Positions 7,217-15,916 of a stretch of DNA of 39,622 nucleotides are shown piece by piece (position 1 is the stretch's first letter; each line of letters begins with the position of its first letter). The notes beneath the pieces were generated by a model. The model had not been told where the DNA came from and did not search any database. It was given only the letters and a program-made list of their open reading frames with translations. Both the position numbers and the translations under genes were made by a program. The stretch is from Holophagaceae bacterium (lineage in GTDB: Bacteria > Acidobacteriota > Holophagae > Holophagales > Holophagaceae): positions 1 to 39,622 of the forward strand of contig JANXPB010000107.1 of the NCBI GenBank assembly GCA_025357545.1. Reading direction: 5' to 3'.

Positions 7217-8260
7217 ATGCCGAGCACCAAAGCCTTCGCGGCCGCTTCCGCCACCGCCGCCCTGGCCCCTTTCCAGATCGACCGTCGGGAGGTTGGCCCC
7301 CACGACGTGCACATCGAGATCGCCTACTGCGGCGTCTGCCACTCGGACATCCACCAGGTGCGCGATGAATGGGGCGGCGCCATGTATCCCATGGTGCCCG
7401 GCCACGAGATCGTGGGCCGAGTCACGGCGGTGGGCGGCCATGTGAAGAAGTTCAAGGCCGGCGATCCGGTGGGCGTGGGCTGCATGGTGGACTCCTGCCG
7501 CACCTGCGCCAGCTGCAAGCGGGATATGGAGCAGTTCTGCGAAGCGGGTGGCGCCTTCACCTACAATGGCACCGAGATGGACCGCAAGACCCCCACCTTC
7601 GGCGGCTATTCCGCCAGCATGGTGGTGAACGAGGACTTCGTGCTGAGCATCTCGCCCAAGCTCGATCTGGCCGGCGCCGCGCCGCTGCTTTGCGCGGGCA
7701 TCACCACCTACTCTCCGCTGCGTTATTGGAAGACCAAGAAGGACGACAAGGTGGGCGTCGTGGGACTGGGCGGCCTGGGCCACATGGCGGTGAAGCTCGC
7801 CGCTGCCATGGGCGCCGAAGTCACTATGCTCAGCACCTCGCCTTCAAAAGAGGCCGATGCGCGCAAACTCGGCGCCACGGGCTTCGGCCTCACCTCCGAC
7901 CCCGAAACCTTCACCCGGCTCCGGGGCCATTTCGACCTCATCATCGACACCATCTCGGCGCCCCACGACTACAACCAGTACTTGAGCATGCTGCGGGTGG
8001 AAGGCGCCATGGTGCTGCTGGGCGTGCCGCCCGCCCCCACGCCCGTGGCGGCCACGTCGCTGATCTTTGGCCGCAAAACCCTCTCCGGCTCCCTCATCGG
8101 CGGCATCGCCGAGACCCAGGAGATGCTCGACTTCTGCGCCGCGCATGGAATCGTTTCCGAAATCGAGCTGATTCCCGTGCAGCAGGTGAACGAGGCCTAC
8201 GAGCGGATGATGAAGGGCGACGTGCGCTACCGCTTCGTGCTGGACATGAAAACGCTCTAA
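7217..8260 (+). CDS. zinc-dependent alcohol dehydrogenase, cinnamyl/YahK-like MDR family
   Basis: 347 aa medium-chain dehydrogenase. Catalytic zinc residues are Cys41 (GVCHSD) and His63-Glu64 (PGHE), with a third Cys in LLCAGITTYSPL. The structural zinc loop holds Cys94, Cys97, Cys100 and Cys108. The Rossmann nucleotide-binding motif is VGLGGLGHMAVKLA. This pattern is typical of NADP(H)-preferring aldehyde reductases/alcohol dehydrogenases such as E. coli YahK and plant CAD, which interconvert alcohols and aldehydes in the cytoplasm. The physiological substrate is unknown. ATG at 7217 is preceded by a GAGG-like ribosome site. It stands alone between a membrane protein and a diguanylate cyclase, with no obvious pathway partner. 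Confidence 0.9.
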   Translation: MPSTKAFAAASATAALAPFQIDRREVGPHDVHIEIAYCGVCHSDIHQVRDEWGGAMYPMVPGHEIVGRVTAVGGHVKKFKAGDPVGVGCMVDSCRTCASCKRDMEQFCEAGGAFTYNGTEMDRKTPTFGGYSASMVVNEDFVLSISPKLDLAGAAPLLCAGITTYSPLRYWKTKKDDKVGVVGLGGLGHMAVKLAAAMGAEVTMLSTSPSKEADARKLGATGFGLTSDPETFTRLRGHFDLIIDTISAPHDYNQYLSMLRVEGAMVLLGVPPAPTPVAATSLIFGRKTLSGSLIGGIAETQEMLDFCAAHGIVSEIELIPVQQVNEAYERMMKGDVRYRFVLDMKTL

Positions 8261-8430
8261 GCCAGCGGCCGCGATGCAAGTGTGCTTGAGGCTGGCCGAA
8301 GAGGCAGCCGGGAACGAAGCACCGCGAAGCCGGTTCTTCCCTCATTCCCTGCATCCGCCTTGGGAGCGGAGTGCCTGAGCCCTTGTGCCGCGCCAGCTTT
8401 GGGCGCTGCCGTGCCGCGCGATACCGGGTC

Positions 8431-8454
8431 TATACTTGGGAGACAACCACTCCC
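8431..8454 (+). promoter_or_regulatory. possible -10 element and leader hairpin of the diguanylate cyclase gene
   Basis: TATACT at 8431-8436 resembles a sigma70 -10 box, without a good -35. It is followed by TGGGAG / CTCCCA (8437-8454), a six-base perfect hairpin with a 6-nt loop. The hairpin contains the only Shine-Dalgarno-like sequence before the start codon, so it could limit translation. Inference from sequence only. Confidence 0.3.
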
Positions 8455-8462
8455 AGTGCCCC

Positions 8463-9506
8463 ATGAACGATCAACCCGACTCTTCATCGAACGCGCCGGC
8501 GGCCCTTCCTGTGGCCCGCCTGCTGCAGATCGTCCATTTCCAGACCGAGATCGCCAAGACCCGGCTGAATCTCGCCCACGTGATCGAGCGCTCAGCAAGC
8601 CTCGCCCAATTGCTCACCGGGGCTGATGGCGCGGTGGTTGAGATGGTGGAGGACAAGGAGATGGTCTACCGCGCCGCAACCGGCATCGCCGAGAAGCATC
8701 TCGGCCTGCGGCTCCCGCGGCAATCCAGCCTCTCGGGCCATTGTGTCGCATCGGGCGAGGCGATCTCCTGCCTGGACTCCGAATCGGGTCCCAGGGTGAA
8801 CCAGGAGGCCTGCCGTGCTGTGGGCCTGAGGTCCATGGTCGTGGTGCCGCTGCGGTATGAGAGCACTGCCATCGGTGTGCTCAAGGTCCTGTCCGCCCGC
8901 CCCCACGCCTTCAGCTGCGCGGACACCCAGACCCTCGCGGTGATCTCCGAGGTCGTCGCGGCGGCCATGGCCCACGCGGGAGAGCATGGCGCTCAAGTGG
9001 AAGAGACAAGGTCCCTCTACCTCCGCGCCACGCAGGATCCGATCACCGGCCTGGGGAACCGCGCCCTCTTCGAGGACCGCCTCCACCAGCTGCTGGCCCT
9101 GGCCCGCCGCGCCAAGGAACACCTCGGCCTCGTGATGATGGATATGGACGGCCTGAAGCAGATCAACGACACCCACGGGCATCGGGCCGGTGACGAGGCA
9201 ATCCGCACGTTGGGCCACCGCCTCCGGGCCGCCACCCGGGCCACGGATATTTCCGCCCGCCTGGGCGGCGACGAATTCGGGCTGATCCTGCCCGGCGTGC
9301 AGAACCGGGAATCCGCCCAGCGCACCGCCATCAAAATCGCGGAACAACTGCAGGGGCCCTTCGCCTTCGAGGGCCACGAGCTCACGCTGGGGGTGAGCGT
9401 GGGCCTAGCCGTGTTCCCCGAAGATGCGGAGGTCCAGGAAGCCCTTATCGACGTCGCCGATCAGGCCATGTACGAGGCCAAGCGCGCCCGGAAAGACCAG
9501 CGCTGA
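8463..9506 (+). CDS. GAF-domain diguanylate cyclase (GGDEF)
   Basis: 347 aa from ATG 8463 (MNDQPDSS); the frame is open further upstream but that part is not domain-like. Residues about 40-180 form a GAF sensor domain (GADGAVVEMVE, SLSGHCVASGEAISC, SMVVVPLRYESTAIGVLKV). Residues about 190-345 form the GGDEF domain (DPITGLGNRALFEDRL, MDMDGLKQINDTHGH). The catalytic motif GGDEF (268-272) is intact, and an I-site RATD (259-262) lies five residues before it, so the enzyme should make c-di-GMP from GTP and be feedback-inhibited. No transmembrane segment, so cytoplasmic. The GAF ligand is unknown. A leader hairpin may affect its translation. Confidence 0.92.
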   Translation: MNDQPDSSSNAPAALPVARLLQIVHFQTEIAKTRLNLAHVIERSASLAQLLTGADGAVVEMVEDKEMVYRAATGIAEKHLGLRLPRQSSLSGHCVASGEAISCLDSESGPRVNQEACRAVGLRSMVVVPLRYESTAIGVLKVLSARPHAFSCADTQTLAVISEVVAAAMAHAGEHGAQVEETRSLYLRATQDPITGLGNRALFEDRLHQLLALARRAKEHLGLVMMDMDGLKQINDTHGHRAGDEAIRTLGHRLRAATRATDISARLGGDEFGLILPGVQNRESAQRTAIKIAEQLQGPFAFEGHELTLGVSVGLAVFPEDAEVQEALIDVADQAMYEAKRARKDQR

Positions 9507-9666
9507 GGGTTTGCACCCACGGGGGGGGGCCCAGGTGCCAATCCACTCATCCCAGCCCTTCGCGTTAGATGCGATGAAAATCGCCAGGCTTTGTGATTTT
9601 TCCTTCGGCCCCGCGAATCATGTAGTAACGGCGACCTCACCCCCGGGGCGCGCTTCAAGGGCCTCC

Positions 9667-10176
9667 ATGTCTTCCACCGCCGACCACGACCCCTGCCTGG
9701 CCCTGCTCGACGCCCATAAGGGAATTCTCTACAAGGTGGCGAATGCCTACTGCCCGCGGGCGGAGGATCGCCACGACCTCGTCCAGGAGATCTCCCTCCA
9801 GGTCTGGCGCTCCTATCCCCGCTTCGACGGCCGCTGCAAGTTCTCCACCTGGATGTACCGCATCGCCCTCAATGTGGCCATCAGCTTCCATCGCCAGGAG
9901 CGGGCGCACCACAACCTCCTCTCGGGCGATGAGCACCTGCTGGACCTTCCCGCCCCCAGCGACACCACCCCAACCGCCGACGACATCCAGGCGCTCCATC
10001 GCTTCATCGCAGGGCTCGACGACCTGAACAAGGCCCTCGTGCTGCTTTACCTGGATGACCACAACCACCAAGAGATCGCCGAGATCCTCGGCATCAGCGC
10101 CACGAACGTCGCCACCAAGATCGCCCGCATCAAAGCGCGCCTCCGCCAGGACTTCACGTCCGGCCCTTCCAATTGA
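9667..10176 (+). CDS. ECF-type RNA polymerase sigma factor
   Basis: 169 aa from ATG 9667 (MSSTADHD); the frame extends upstream, but the conserved part begins here. Region 2: LLDAHKGILYKVANAYC, DLVQEISLQVWRSYPRF, FSTWMYRIALNVAIS. Region 4: DLNKALVLLYLDDHNHQEIAEILGISATNVATKIARIKARL with a helix-turn-helix. The length and the lack of regions 1 and 3 fit an ECF sigma factor. The next gene begins within 12 bp of its stop and encodes a membrane protein, the usual place for an anti-sigma factor. It may control itself and the exported proteins downstream. The target promoter is not identifiable here. Confidence 0.88.
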   Translation: MSSTADHDPCLALLDAHKGILYKVANAYCPRAEDRHDLVQEISLQVWRSYPRFDGRCKFSTWMYRIALNVAISFHRQERAHHNLLSGDEHLLDLPAPSDTTPTADDIQALHRFIAGLDDLNKALVLLYLDDHNHQEIAEILGISATNVATKIARIKARLRQDFTSGPSN

Positions 10177-10187
10177 AAGCGCACCCC

Positions 10188-10850
10188 ATGGAACTCGACG
10201 ACTTCAAATCCGCCTGGCAGGCCCTGAATCAGAAGCTGGACCAGCAGACCGCCCTGAACCTCCAACTCCTGCGGGAAAGCCGCGCGGAGAAGGCCCGCCA
10301 CGGCCTGCGGCCGCTGGCGTGGGGACAGGCGATCCAGATGACCCTCGGCGCCCTCCTCATCCTGTTCTCGGCCGGGTTCTGGTCGAACCACCGCCAGGTG
10401 CCGCACCTGCTGTTCACGGGCCTGCTCATGCATGCTTACGGACTGGCCATGGTGCTTTTCGGCGTGCGCATGCAGGTGCTCATCGTCCGCATCGACTTCG
10501 GCGCCCCGGTGCTGGACATCCAGAAGCAGCTGGCCCAGCTCCGCCGCTTCTACGTGGTGGGCGGCCTTTGGATCGGCCTGCCCTGGTGGCTATTGTGGAT
10601 TCCTTTCATGGTGATGGTCTTCGGGAGCCTCGGCGTGGACATCTACGCCCGGGCGCCTCAAATCATCACCATCAATGTCGCCGCCTGCCTGGTCGGGTTG
10701 ATCTTGACCCTTCTCTTCATCTGGTGGTCCAAAGGCCGCCCGAAGCTCGCCAAAATGCTGGAGAATTCCGCTGCCGGCACCAGCCTGAACAAGGCCCAAC
10801 GCTTGTTGGACGAGATCGCCCGCTTCGAGCACCCGGACACTCAGGACTGA
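10188..10850 (+). CDS. four-TM membrane protein, putative anti-sigma partner
   Basis: 220 aa from ATG 10188 (MELDDFKSAWQALNQKL); a TTG at 10173 overlapping the sigma stop is an alternative start. A soluble N-terminal helix of about 45 residues is followed by four hydrophobic segments: MTLGALLILFSAGFW, LLFTGLLMHAYGLAMVLFG, LPWWLLWIPFMVMVFG, and IITINVAACLVGLILTLLFIWW. A charged C-terminal tail of about 40 residues follows. Proteins that begin M(E/D)LDDxKxxW and follow ECF sigma genes are common and often unannotated. No zinc-binding anti-sigma motif (HxxxCxxC) is present. The anti-sigma role is therefore inferred from position and architecture. Confidence 0.8.
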   Translation: MELDDFKSAWQALNQKLDQQTALNLQLLRESRAEKARHGLRPLAWGQAIQMTLGALLILFSAGFWSNHRQVPHLLFTGLLMHAYGLAMVLFGVRMQVLIVRIDFGAPVLDIQKQLAQLRRFYVVGGLWIGLPWWLLWIPFMVMVFGSLGVDIYARAPQIITINVAACLVGLILTLLFIWWSKGRPKLAKMLENSAAGTSLNKAQRLLDEIARFEHPDTQD

Positions 10851-10893
10851 ACCTGACCGGCTCTTCATCCCATTAAAAATCGGGAGAAAACAG

Positions 10894-12078
10894 ATGCTCG
10901 ACTTCCTCCGCACACAGGCGGCCGGCATCGCCTGCCTTGGATTCCTTTGGTCAGGCGCGGCCTTCGCCCAGACTCCAGCAATAACGAAGCCCCAAGCCCC
11001 ACGCTTGTTCCGGATGGTCCGCTCGCCCGAGGTGCATGCGGATGGTCGGGTCACCTTCCGTTTCTACGCCCCCGGCGCCAAGAACGTTTTGCTCGTGCGG
11101 GACGGCGGAACCCCCGTGAAGATGAGCCTCGATGGCAGCGGCGCCTGGAGCATGACGACTGCGCCCCTCTCGCCGGAGTTCTACACCTACTTCTTCGTCG
11201 TGGATGGTGTCCCTACGGCGGATCCGTCCAATACGCTCGCCACGGAAGTCGCCGTGGGGGGGCATGAAAGCATCCTCCACGTGGCCGGGCCGAAGGCCCT
11301 GGCTTGGCAGGCGCGGGATATCCCACATGGCATCCTCCACCGGCACGAGTACAGCTCCACGGCCGTGGCAGAATCCCGCCAGTACTGGGTCTACACGCCA
11401 CCAGGTTTCAACAAAGCCTCACGGAAGAAGTACCCGGTCCTGTACTTGCTCCATGGCGTGATGGAGACCGGCACCGCGTGGATCACGGCGGGACGGGCCA
11501 ACGTGATCCTGGACAACCTGATCGAACGGGGCCAGGCCGAACCGATGCTCGTGGTCTTCCCCCTGGGCTACGGATTCCCCGATTTCCCCGATCGGGTCGG
11601 CGACCTCCTGCTCAATGCCGTGAACCAGCGCGCCGTTATGGGCATCGTCGCGACGACCCTGCTGGAGGAGATCGGCCCCCAGGTGGAGAGTTCCTATCCA
11701 GTGGAAAAGGGCCGCGAGTCGCGCGCCATCGCGGGCGTGTCCATGGGCGGTGCCCAGGCCATGTACATCGGATTGAACCACCCGGACCGCTTTGCCTGGA
11801 TCGGCTCCTTCAGTGCCGCCATTCCCATGTTCGCCGAGGGCTACGGGGCCTTCTTCCCCCAGCTGGCGGCGGCGGTGGATCCGCGCCTCCGCCTGTTCTG
11901 GATCGCCATCGGCACTGAGGACTTTTTGCTCGACTCGAATCGCGAGTTCAGCGCCTGGCTCAAGTTAAAGGGCACCCGGTTCACAAAAATTGAAACCCCC
12001 GGAGGCCACGGATGGTCCGTTTGGCACCGCGACCTCGCGGCCTTCCTGCCGCTGCTTTTCACGTCCACCCGTCACTAG
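10894..12078 (+). CDS. secreted esterase, Fes/feruloyl esterase-like, with N-terminal E-set domain
   Basis: 394 aa; GGGAG lies upstream of ATG 10894. A signal peptide ends near AAFAQ. Residues about 45-130 form an E-set/CBM48-like domain (VTFRFYAPGAKNVLLVRDGG, GAWSMTTAPLSPEFYTYFF). Residues about 135-394 form an alpha/beta hydrolase of the esterase D/CE1 type (YWVYTPPGF, KKYPVLYLLHG). The nucleophile is Ser283 in GVSMGGAQA; the acid is probably the Asp in GTEDFLLD and the base the His in GGHGWSVWHRD. This architecture matches XynZ-type feruloyl/acetyl xylan esterases and enterochelin-esterase-like proteins. It should act in the periplasm or outside the cell on an ester-bearing polymer or conjugate. 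No glycoside hydrolase is nearby to fix the substrate. Confidence 0.88.
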   Translation: MLDFLRTQAAGIACLGFLWSGAAFAQTPAITKPQAPRLFRMVRSPEVHADGRVTFRFYAPGAKNVLLVRDGGTPVKMSLDGSGAWSMTTAPLSPEFYTYFFVVDGVPTADPSNTLATEVAVGGHESILHVAGPKALAWQARDIPHGILHRHEYSSTAVAESRQYWVYTPPGFNKASRKKYPVLYLLHGVMETGTAWITAGRANVILDNLIERGQAEPMLVVFPLGYGFPDFPDRVGDLLLNAVNQRAVMGIVATTLLEEIGPQVESSYPVEKGRESRAIAGVSMGGAQAMYIGLNHPDRFAWIGSFSAAIPMFAEGYGAFFPQLAAAVDPRLRLFWIAIGTEDFLLDSNREFSAWLKLKGTRFTKIETPGGHGWSVWHRDLAAFLPLLFTSTRH

Positions 12079-12159
12079 CGCACCTTGTCACCCCGGTTTT
12101 CTTCAGATCGCTGCCCCCGGCAGTTGATCGCCCACCCGCAACCCTCCTTGGGAGCACCC

Positions 12160-12963
12160 ATGCACCGTTCCATTCTCTTCTCGGCATTTTTGTTGTATGC
12201 GCTGACCGCCTATTGGCCCCTGGCGGGGCAAACGATCGCGCCCAGATCCGCGGCCCAAATGACGGCGGATCAGATCATCGCCCGGCACATCGAAGCCCGA
12301 GGAGGCCTGGCCAAAATCAAGGCCATCCAGTCCCTGAAATCCCTGGGCCACATCAACATCGGCCCCATGGTCCTCGCTTTGAGCATTGAGAACCCGCGGG
12401 GCGCCTTCCGCAGCGACACCAGCCTCCAAGGCATGACCAAGACTGAGGCCTTCGATGGCTCGCACGGCTGGGTCATCGATCCCTTCGCGGGCAAGGGCCC
12501 CCAGGCAGAAGCCGAACCCATGAGCCGCGACCAGCTCAAGCAGGTGGGCTTGCAGATGGATTTCGACGGCCCGCTGGTGGGGTACCAGGCCAAAGGCCAC
12601 CGGGTGGCCTTGATGGGCCTGGAGCACGTGAATGGCGTCGAGGCCTACTGCTTGAAAATCTCCCTGAAGAATGGCGACGAACTTAGGTCCTTCATCGACA
12701 CGACAACGTTCATGGAGATCAAGGCCACCAACAAGGCCGTAACCCAGGGCAAGGAAGTTGAAGTTGAAACCAGGCTTAGCGACTACCGACCCGTGGACGG
12801 CGTGCTGCTGCCCTTCGCCCTCGAGATCACCCCCAAGGGCCAGCCCCAAGGCTTGCAGATCCTCCTGGACACGGTGGAAGCCAACACCCCCATGGATGCC
12901 TCGCGCTTCAAAATGCCCGCCAGGAGGGCCCAGCCCCCAAAGGAAACTCCCGGCCACCCTTGA
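12160..12963 (+). CDS. exported protein, outer-membrane lipoprotein-sorting (LolA/LolB-like) type
   Basis: 267 aa from ATG 12160, chosen because GGGAG precedes it. Signal peptide MHRSILFSAFLLYALTAYW, probable cleavage after PLAG or QTIA. After TADQIIARHIEARGGLAKIKAIQSLK the protein has the repeated beta-strand pattern of the LolA-like fold: EAFDGSHGWVIDPFAG, NGVEAYCLKISLKNGDELRSFID, EVEVETRLSDYRPVDGVLLPFALEI. Proteins of this kind are widespread in Acidobacteriota next to peptidases and are annotated as outer membrane lipoprotein-sorting protein without known function. It lies between two secreted hydrolases on the same strand. Confidence 0.75.
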   Translation: MHRSILFSAFLLYALTAYWPLAGQTIAPRSAAQMTADQIIARHIEARGGLAKIKAIQSLKSLGHINIGPMVLALSIENPRGAFRSDTSLQGMTKTEAFDGSHGWVIDPFAGKGPQAEAEPMSRDQLKQVGLQMDFDGPLVGYQAKGHRVALMGLEHVNGVEAYCLKISLKNGDELRSFIDTTTFMEIKATNKAVTQGKEVEVETRLSDYRPVDGVLLPFALEITPKGQPQGLQILLDTVEANTPMDASRFKMPARRAQPPKETPGHP

Positions 12964-13057
12964 TCCAGCACCTTATCGGTGCGGGTGAGTGCGAGGCACC
13001 CTCGATGGGGCCCGCCCGGTCCATGGCCAGTACACTCATGTTTTCCCCGGAGTCCTG

Positions 13058-15280
13058 ATGAATTTCGTACCGAGCATGGCCGCGCTAGCGACCTTGATTG
13101 CCCGGCCGGGTGCCGCCCAGACTTTCGAGGCACCCAGGAGTCCAGAACCCCCGGCCATGGCCGCCTTGGCCCAGCAAGTGCTGGAAAAAGTGAACGAGCA
13201 GGACCCCGAAAAGGCCTTGGATCAGCGCTTCCGGCTGCAGGTCGCAGCCCAGGATTACTCGGCGGCCCTGGTGTCCATGCAGACACTTCGAGCCCTGCGG
13301 AAGAACCAGGAACCCTTGCGCGCCACGGCCACCCGCCAGCACGAACTCTACGCTCGGACCCAGCTCTCGGAACAGAGCGGTACGGGCCATAACGAAGCTC
13401 TCGCCGGAGCTTTCAATGCGATGGTTCAGGGCATGGACGACCCCACGGCCTACCAGTTCGCCCTGTCCCTGAAAGGATCTGTGGAAAACGCCGCGAAGGC
13501 CCTGCAATTTGCCTTCGCGCCCCTGGCGGAAAAGCGGAACCTCACCCTGACCGAAGCTCTGGACCTGCTCAGGGCCTACGAGACCCAGCTTGTGACAGCC
13601 CGCCTCCAGCCTAAAGCTGCCGCGCTCATGGCCGAAGAAGAGGGACGGCGCTACCTCATCGACGAGGAGGTGCGCATCCACACACGGGATGGCGCCACCG
13701 TCTGCGCCGTCGTGGTGCGGCCGCACTCCGCCGCCAAGCTCCCCACGGCCTTCGAATTCACCATCTATGCCAACGAGTCCAACCGGGGCGAGGCCTTGCA
13801 CTCCGCTTCGCAGGGCTTCGTGGGCGTGGTGGCCAATACCCGCGGCAAACGCGGGAGCCCCGGCGCCATCGAGCCCTACGAACACGATGGCGCCGACGCG
13901 GCGGAGGTCATCGATTGGATCAGCCGCCAAGCCTGGAGCGATGGCCAGGTGGGCATGTACGGCGGTAGCTACGACGGATTCACCCAGTGGGCCGCAGCCA
14001 AGCACAACCCGGGCAGCCTGAAGTCCATCATGCCCTCGGTGCCGGTGGCCCCCGGCATCGACTCCCCCATGGAAGGCGGCATCTTCCAGAGCTACCAGTA
14101 CAAGTGGATCCCCTACGTCACGAACAACCCCCTGCTGGACGAAGCGGGCTACAACGACTGGGGGCGCTGGAATGGCCTCGACTGGTCCTGGTTCGAGAGC
14201 GGCCGCCCCTACCGCGAACTTCCCGATTTGGATGGCAAGCCCAACCCGCTCTGGCTGCGCTGGCTCAGCCACCCCGCCTATGACGCCTACTGGCAGGCCA
14301 TGACTCCACAACGCGGCGAGTTCAGCCGCATCGGCATCCCTGTGCTCACGACGACAGGCTATTACGATGGCTGCTCCCTCAGCGCGCTCCACTACTTCAC
14401 CGAACACACCGCCCAGAGGAAAGGCGCCGAGCACTACTTCCTGATCGGGCCCTATGACCACATCGGAGGCCAGCGCGGATCCCAGGACCAGCTGCGGGGC
14501 TACCGCATCGACGAGGCCGCCCGCATCGATATCGAGGCCCTGCGCTACCAATGGCTGGACTACACCCTGCGTGGCGGACCCAAGCCGGCGCGCTTGAAGG
14601 GCATGGTCAACTACGAAGTCATGGGGGCCAACCTGTGGAAGGCCGCTCCGTCAATCGAAGCCATGGCGAATGGCAGCCTCAAACGCTACCTGACGCCCAC
14701 GCGCTCGGGGGAGGCCTTCCAGCTCACGGCGCTGCCGGTGAAGGGCGCCACCTTCCGCCAGGAGGTGGATCTGACGGACCACAAGGTGCTGCAGTTCGGC
14801 GCGCCGGCCCTGATCCAGGACAAGAGCTTGGACGCCACCCACGGCTTCGCTTTCGCCACCGAGCCGCTGGAGTCGCCACTCGAATTGAGTGGCTGCTTCG
14901 CCGGGGAACTGCGCTTCACCACGAACAAGAAGGACCTGGATCTGGCCATGGGCCTCTATGAACTGACCGCCGACGGAGATTACCTGCTGCTCTCCACCTA
15001 CCTGGGACGGGCGAGCTGGCGGAAAAAAGACCCAGCCCGCCGGTTGCTCATACCTGGGAAGCCCACCGTGCTGCCCTTCCGCAGCGGACGGCTCACCAGC
15101 CGCCGCCTGGGGAAGGGCAGCCGTCTGGTCTTCGTGCTGAGCATCCCCCGGCAGCCCCGCATGCAGATGAACCACGGCAGCGGCCAGGACGTCAGCGGTG
15201 AATCCAGAACCGACGCCGCTGTCCCCTTGGAGATCACGTGGAGCGGGGAGAGTTTCGTGTCCCTGCCGGTGTGGCGGTAG
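13058..15280 (+). CDS. CocE/NonD-family (X-Pro dipeptidyl-peptidase-like) secreted hydrolase
   Basis: 740 aa from ATG 13058 with GGAG six bases upstream. A short signal-like N-terminus ends near PGAAQ. Residues about 25-205 are an alpha-helical extension not part of the hydrolase. The S15/CocE core follows: IHTRDGATVCAVVVRP, GFVGVVANTRGKRGSPG, then the nucleophile Ser304 in GGSYDG, Asp437 in TTGYYDG and His468 in GPYDHIGG. The C-terminal jelly roll (from about 550, FQLTALP to the end) is the usual XPP_C domain. Members cleave acyl, glutaryl-7-ACA or X-Pro peptide bonds; the substrate here cannot be told. The helical N-terminal extension is typical of acidobacterial and Bacteroidetes secreted members. 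Confidence 0.9.
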   Translation: MNFVPSMAALATLIARPGAAQTFEAPRSPEPPAMAALAQQVLEKVNEQDPEKALDQRFRLQVAAQDYSAALVSMQTLRALRKNQEPLRATATRQHELYARTQLSEQSGTGHNEALAGAFNAMVQGMDDPTAYQFALSLKGSVENAAKALQFAFAPLAEKRNLTLTEALDLLRAYETQLVTARLQPKAAALMAEEEGRRYLIDEEVRIHTRDGATVCAVVVRPHSAAKLPTAFEFTIYANESNRGEALHSASQGFVGVVANTRGKRGSPGAIEPYEHDGADAAEVIDWISRQAWSDGQVGMYGGSYDGFTQWAAAKHNPGSLKSIMPSVPVAPGIDSPMEGGIFQSYQYKWIPYVTNNPLLDEAGYNDWGRWNGLDWSWFESGRPYRELPDLDGKPNPLWLRWLSHPAYDAYWQAMTPQRGEFSRIGIPVLTTTGYYDGCSLSALHYFTEHTAQRKGAEHYFLIGPYDHIGGQRGSQDQLRGYRIDEAARIDIEALRYQWLDYTLRGGPKPARLKGMVNYEVMGANLWKAAPSIEAMANGSLKRYLTPTRSGEAFQLTALPVKGATFRQEVDLTDHKVLQFGAPALIQDKSLDATHGFAFATEPLESPLELSGCFAGELRFTTNKKDLDLAMGLYELTADGDYLLLSTYLGRASWRKKDPARRLLIPGKPTVLPFRSGRLTSRRLGKGSRLVFVLSIPRQPRMQMNHGSGQDVSGESRTDAAVPLEITWSGESFVSLPVWR

Positions 15281-15282
15281 CG

Positions 15283-15301
15283 GCCTGGCCCCGGACCAGG
15301 C
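15283..15301. terminator. hairpin between convergent CocE and DinB-like genes
   Basis: GCCTGG / CCAGGC with a 7-nt loop, directly after the CocE stop and before the end of the converging DinB-like gene. There is no U-tract. Position between convergent genes is the main argument for termination. Confidence 0.4.
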
Positions 15302-15308
15302 GCTGGAA

Positions 15309-15803
15309 TCAGACCTGCCGGTCCGCGCCCGCCCAGGCGTTGGCGGTGCCGATCTCGGCGCCGCAGGCCTTGGCATAGAGGAAGAGCTGGAGCTTGTAGG
15401 CCGTCAGCCATTTGAAGGGGCCGTTGAGGATCGCGAGGCCCAGCGTCGTGGTGCCGCGCCCCCCGGGCAGCGGCGCTGCCTGGGTCTCCAGCGCAGCTTC
15501 GTTGAGGCCCACGAAGAAGGCCTCGATGCTAGCCTTTTGGCGTTCCATCTCGGCGGGGAAATCCGCGGCGGCCATGTCCGCCACACGTTCCGAGAATTCC
15601 GCAAAGCGCTTCCAGTCGGCCTCGGCCATGCAAGTGAGGCCCGCGATCCCGCAGATGGCCAGGTAGCGGAGCAGTTCGAGGGTCGAGCGCTGTTTGTCCG
15701 TTGGGCGGTAGTCCAGCGCCCCCGCCGGGAGCTTGGAGTGCAGATGCACGCAGATGTCGCATTCGCGGAGCATGGCGGCCGAGAGCTGGTCTTTGGTGAT
15801 CAC
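15309..15803 (-). CDS. DinB-like (DUF1993-type) four-helix protein
   Basis: 164 aa when started at GTG 15803 (GGAG five bases upstream). The frame is open further upstream, but that part overlaps the small membrane protein gene and is not protein-like. The sequence runs MLRECDICVHLHSKLPAGALDYRPTD, LLRYLAICGIAGLTCM, KASIEAFFVGLNEAAL, then LGLAILNGPFKWLTAYKLQLFLYAKACGA. The pattern of a His near the N-terminus, the YRP motif and a late hydrophobic helix fits the DinB/YfiT fold, often a metal- and thiol-dependent transferase. The classical three-His metal site is not fully visible, so the enzymatic role is uncertain. Cytoplasmic. Confidence 0.72.
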   Translation of the reverse strand: MITKDQLSAAMLRECDICVHLHSKLPAGALDYRPTDKQRSTLELLRYLAICGIAGLTCMAEADWKRFAEFSERVADMAAADFPAEMERQKASIEAFFVGLNEAALETQAAPLPGGRGTTTLGLAILNGPFKWLTAYKLQLFLYAKACGAEIGTANAWAGADRQV

Positions 15804-15916
15804 AAGGACTCCATCTATTGCGAGGCCCAGTTTGGCCGCTGGCGCCCCCCGCTGGCCCATGCCCTCAGGATCGAGCTGGCCACCGGTTCGTCCAGGGCTT
15901 CCAGGGCGCCCGCCGC

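Noticed and set aside
13085-14551. 488-codon minus-strand frame opposite the CocE gene
   Set aside because: Antisense artefact; the plus strand encodes an intact catalytic triad.
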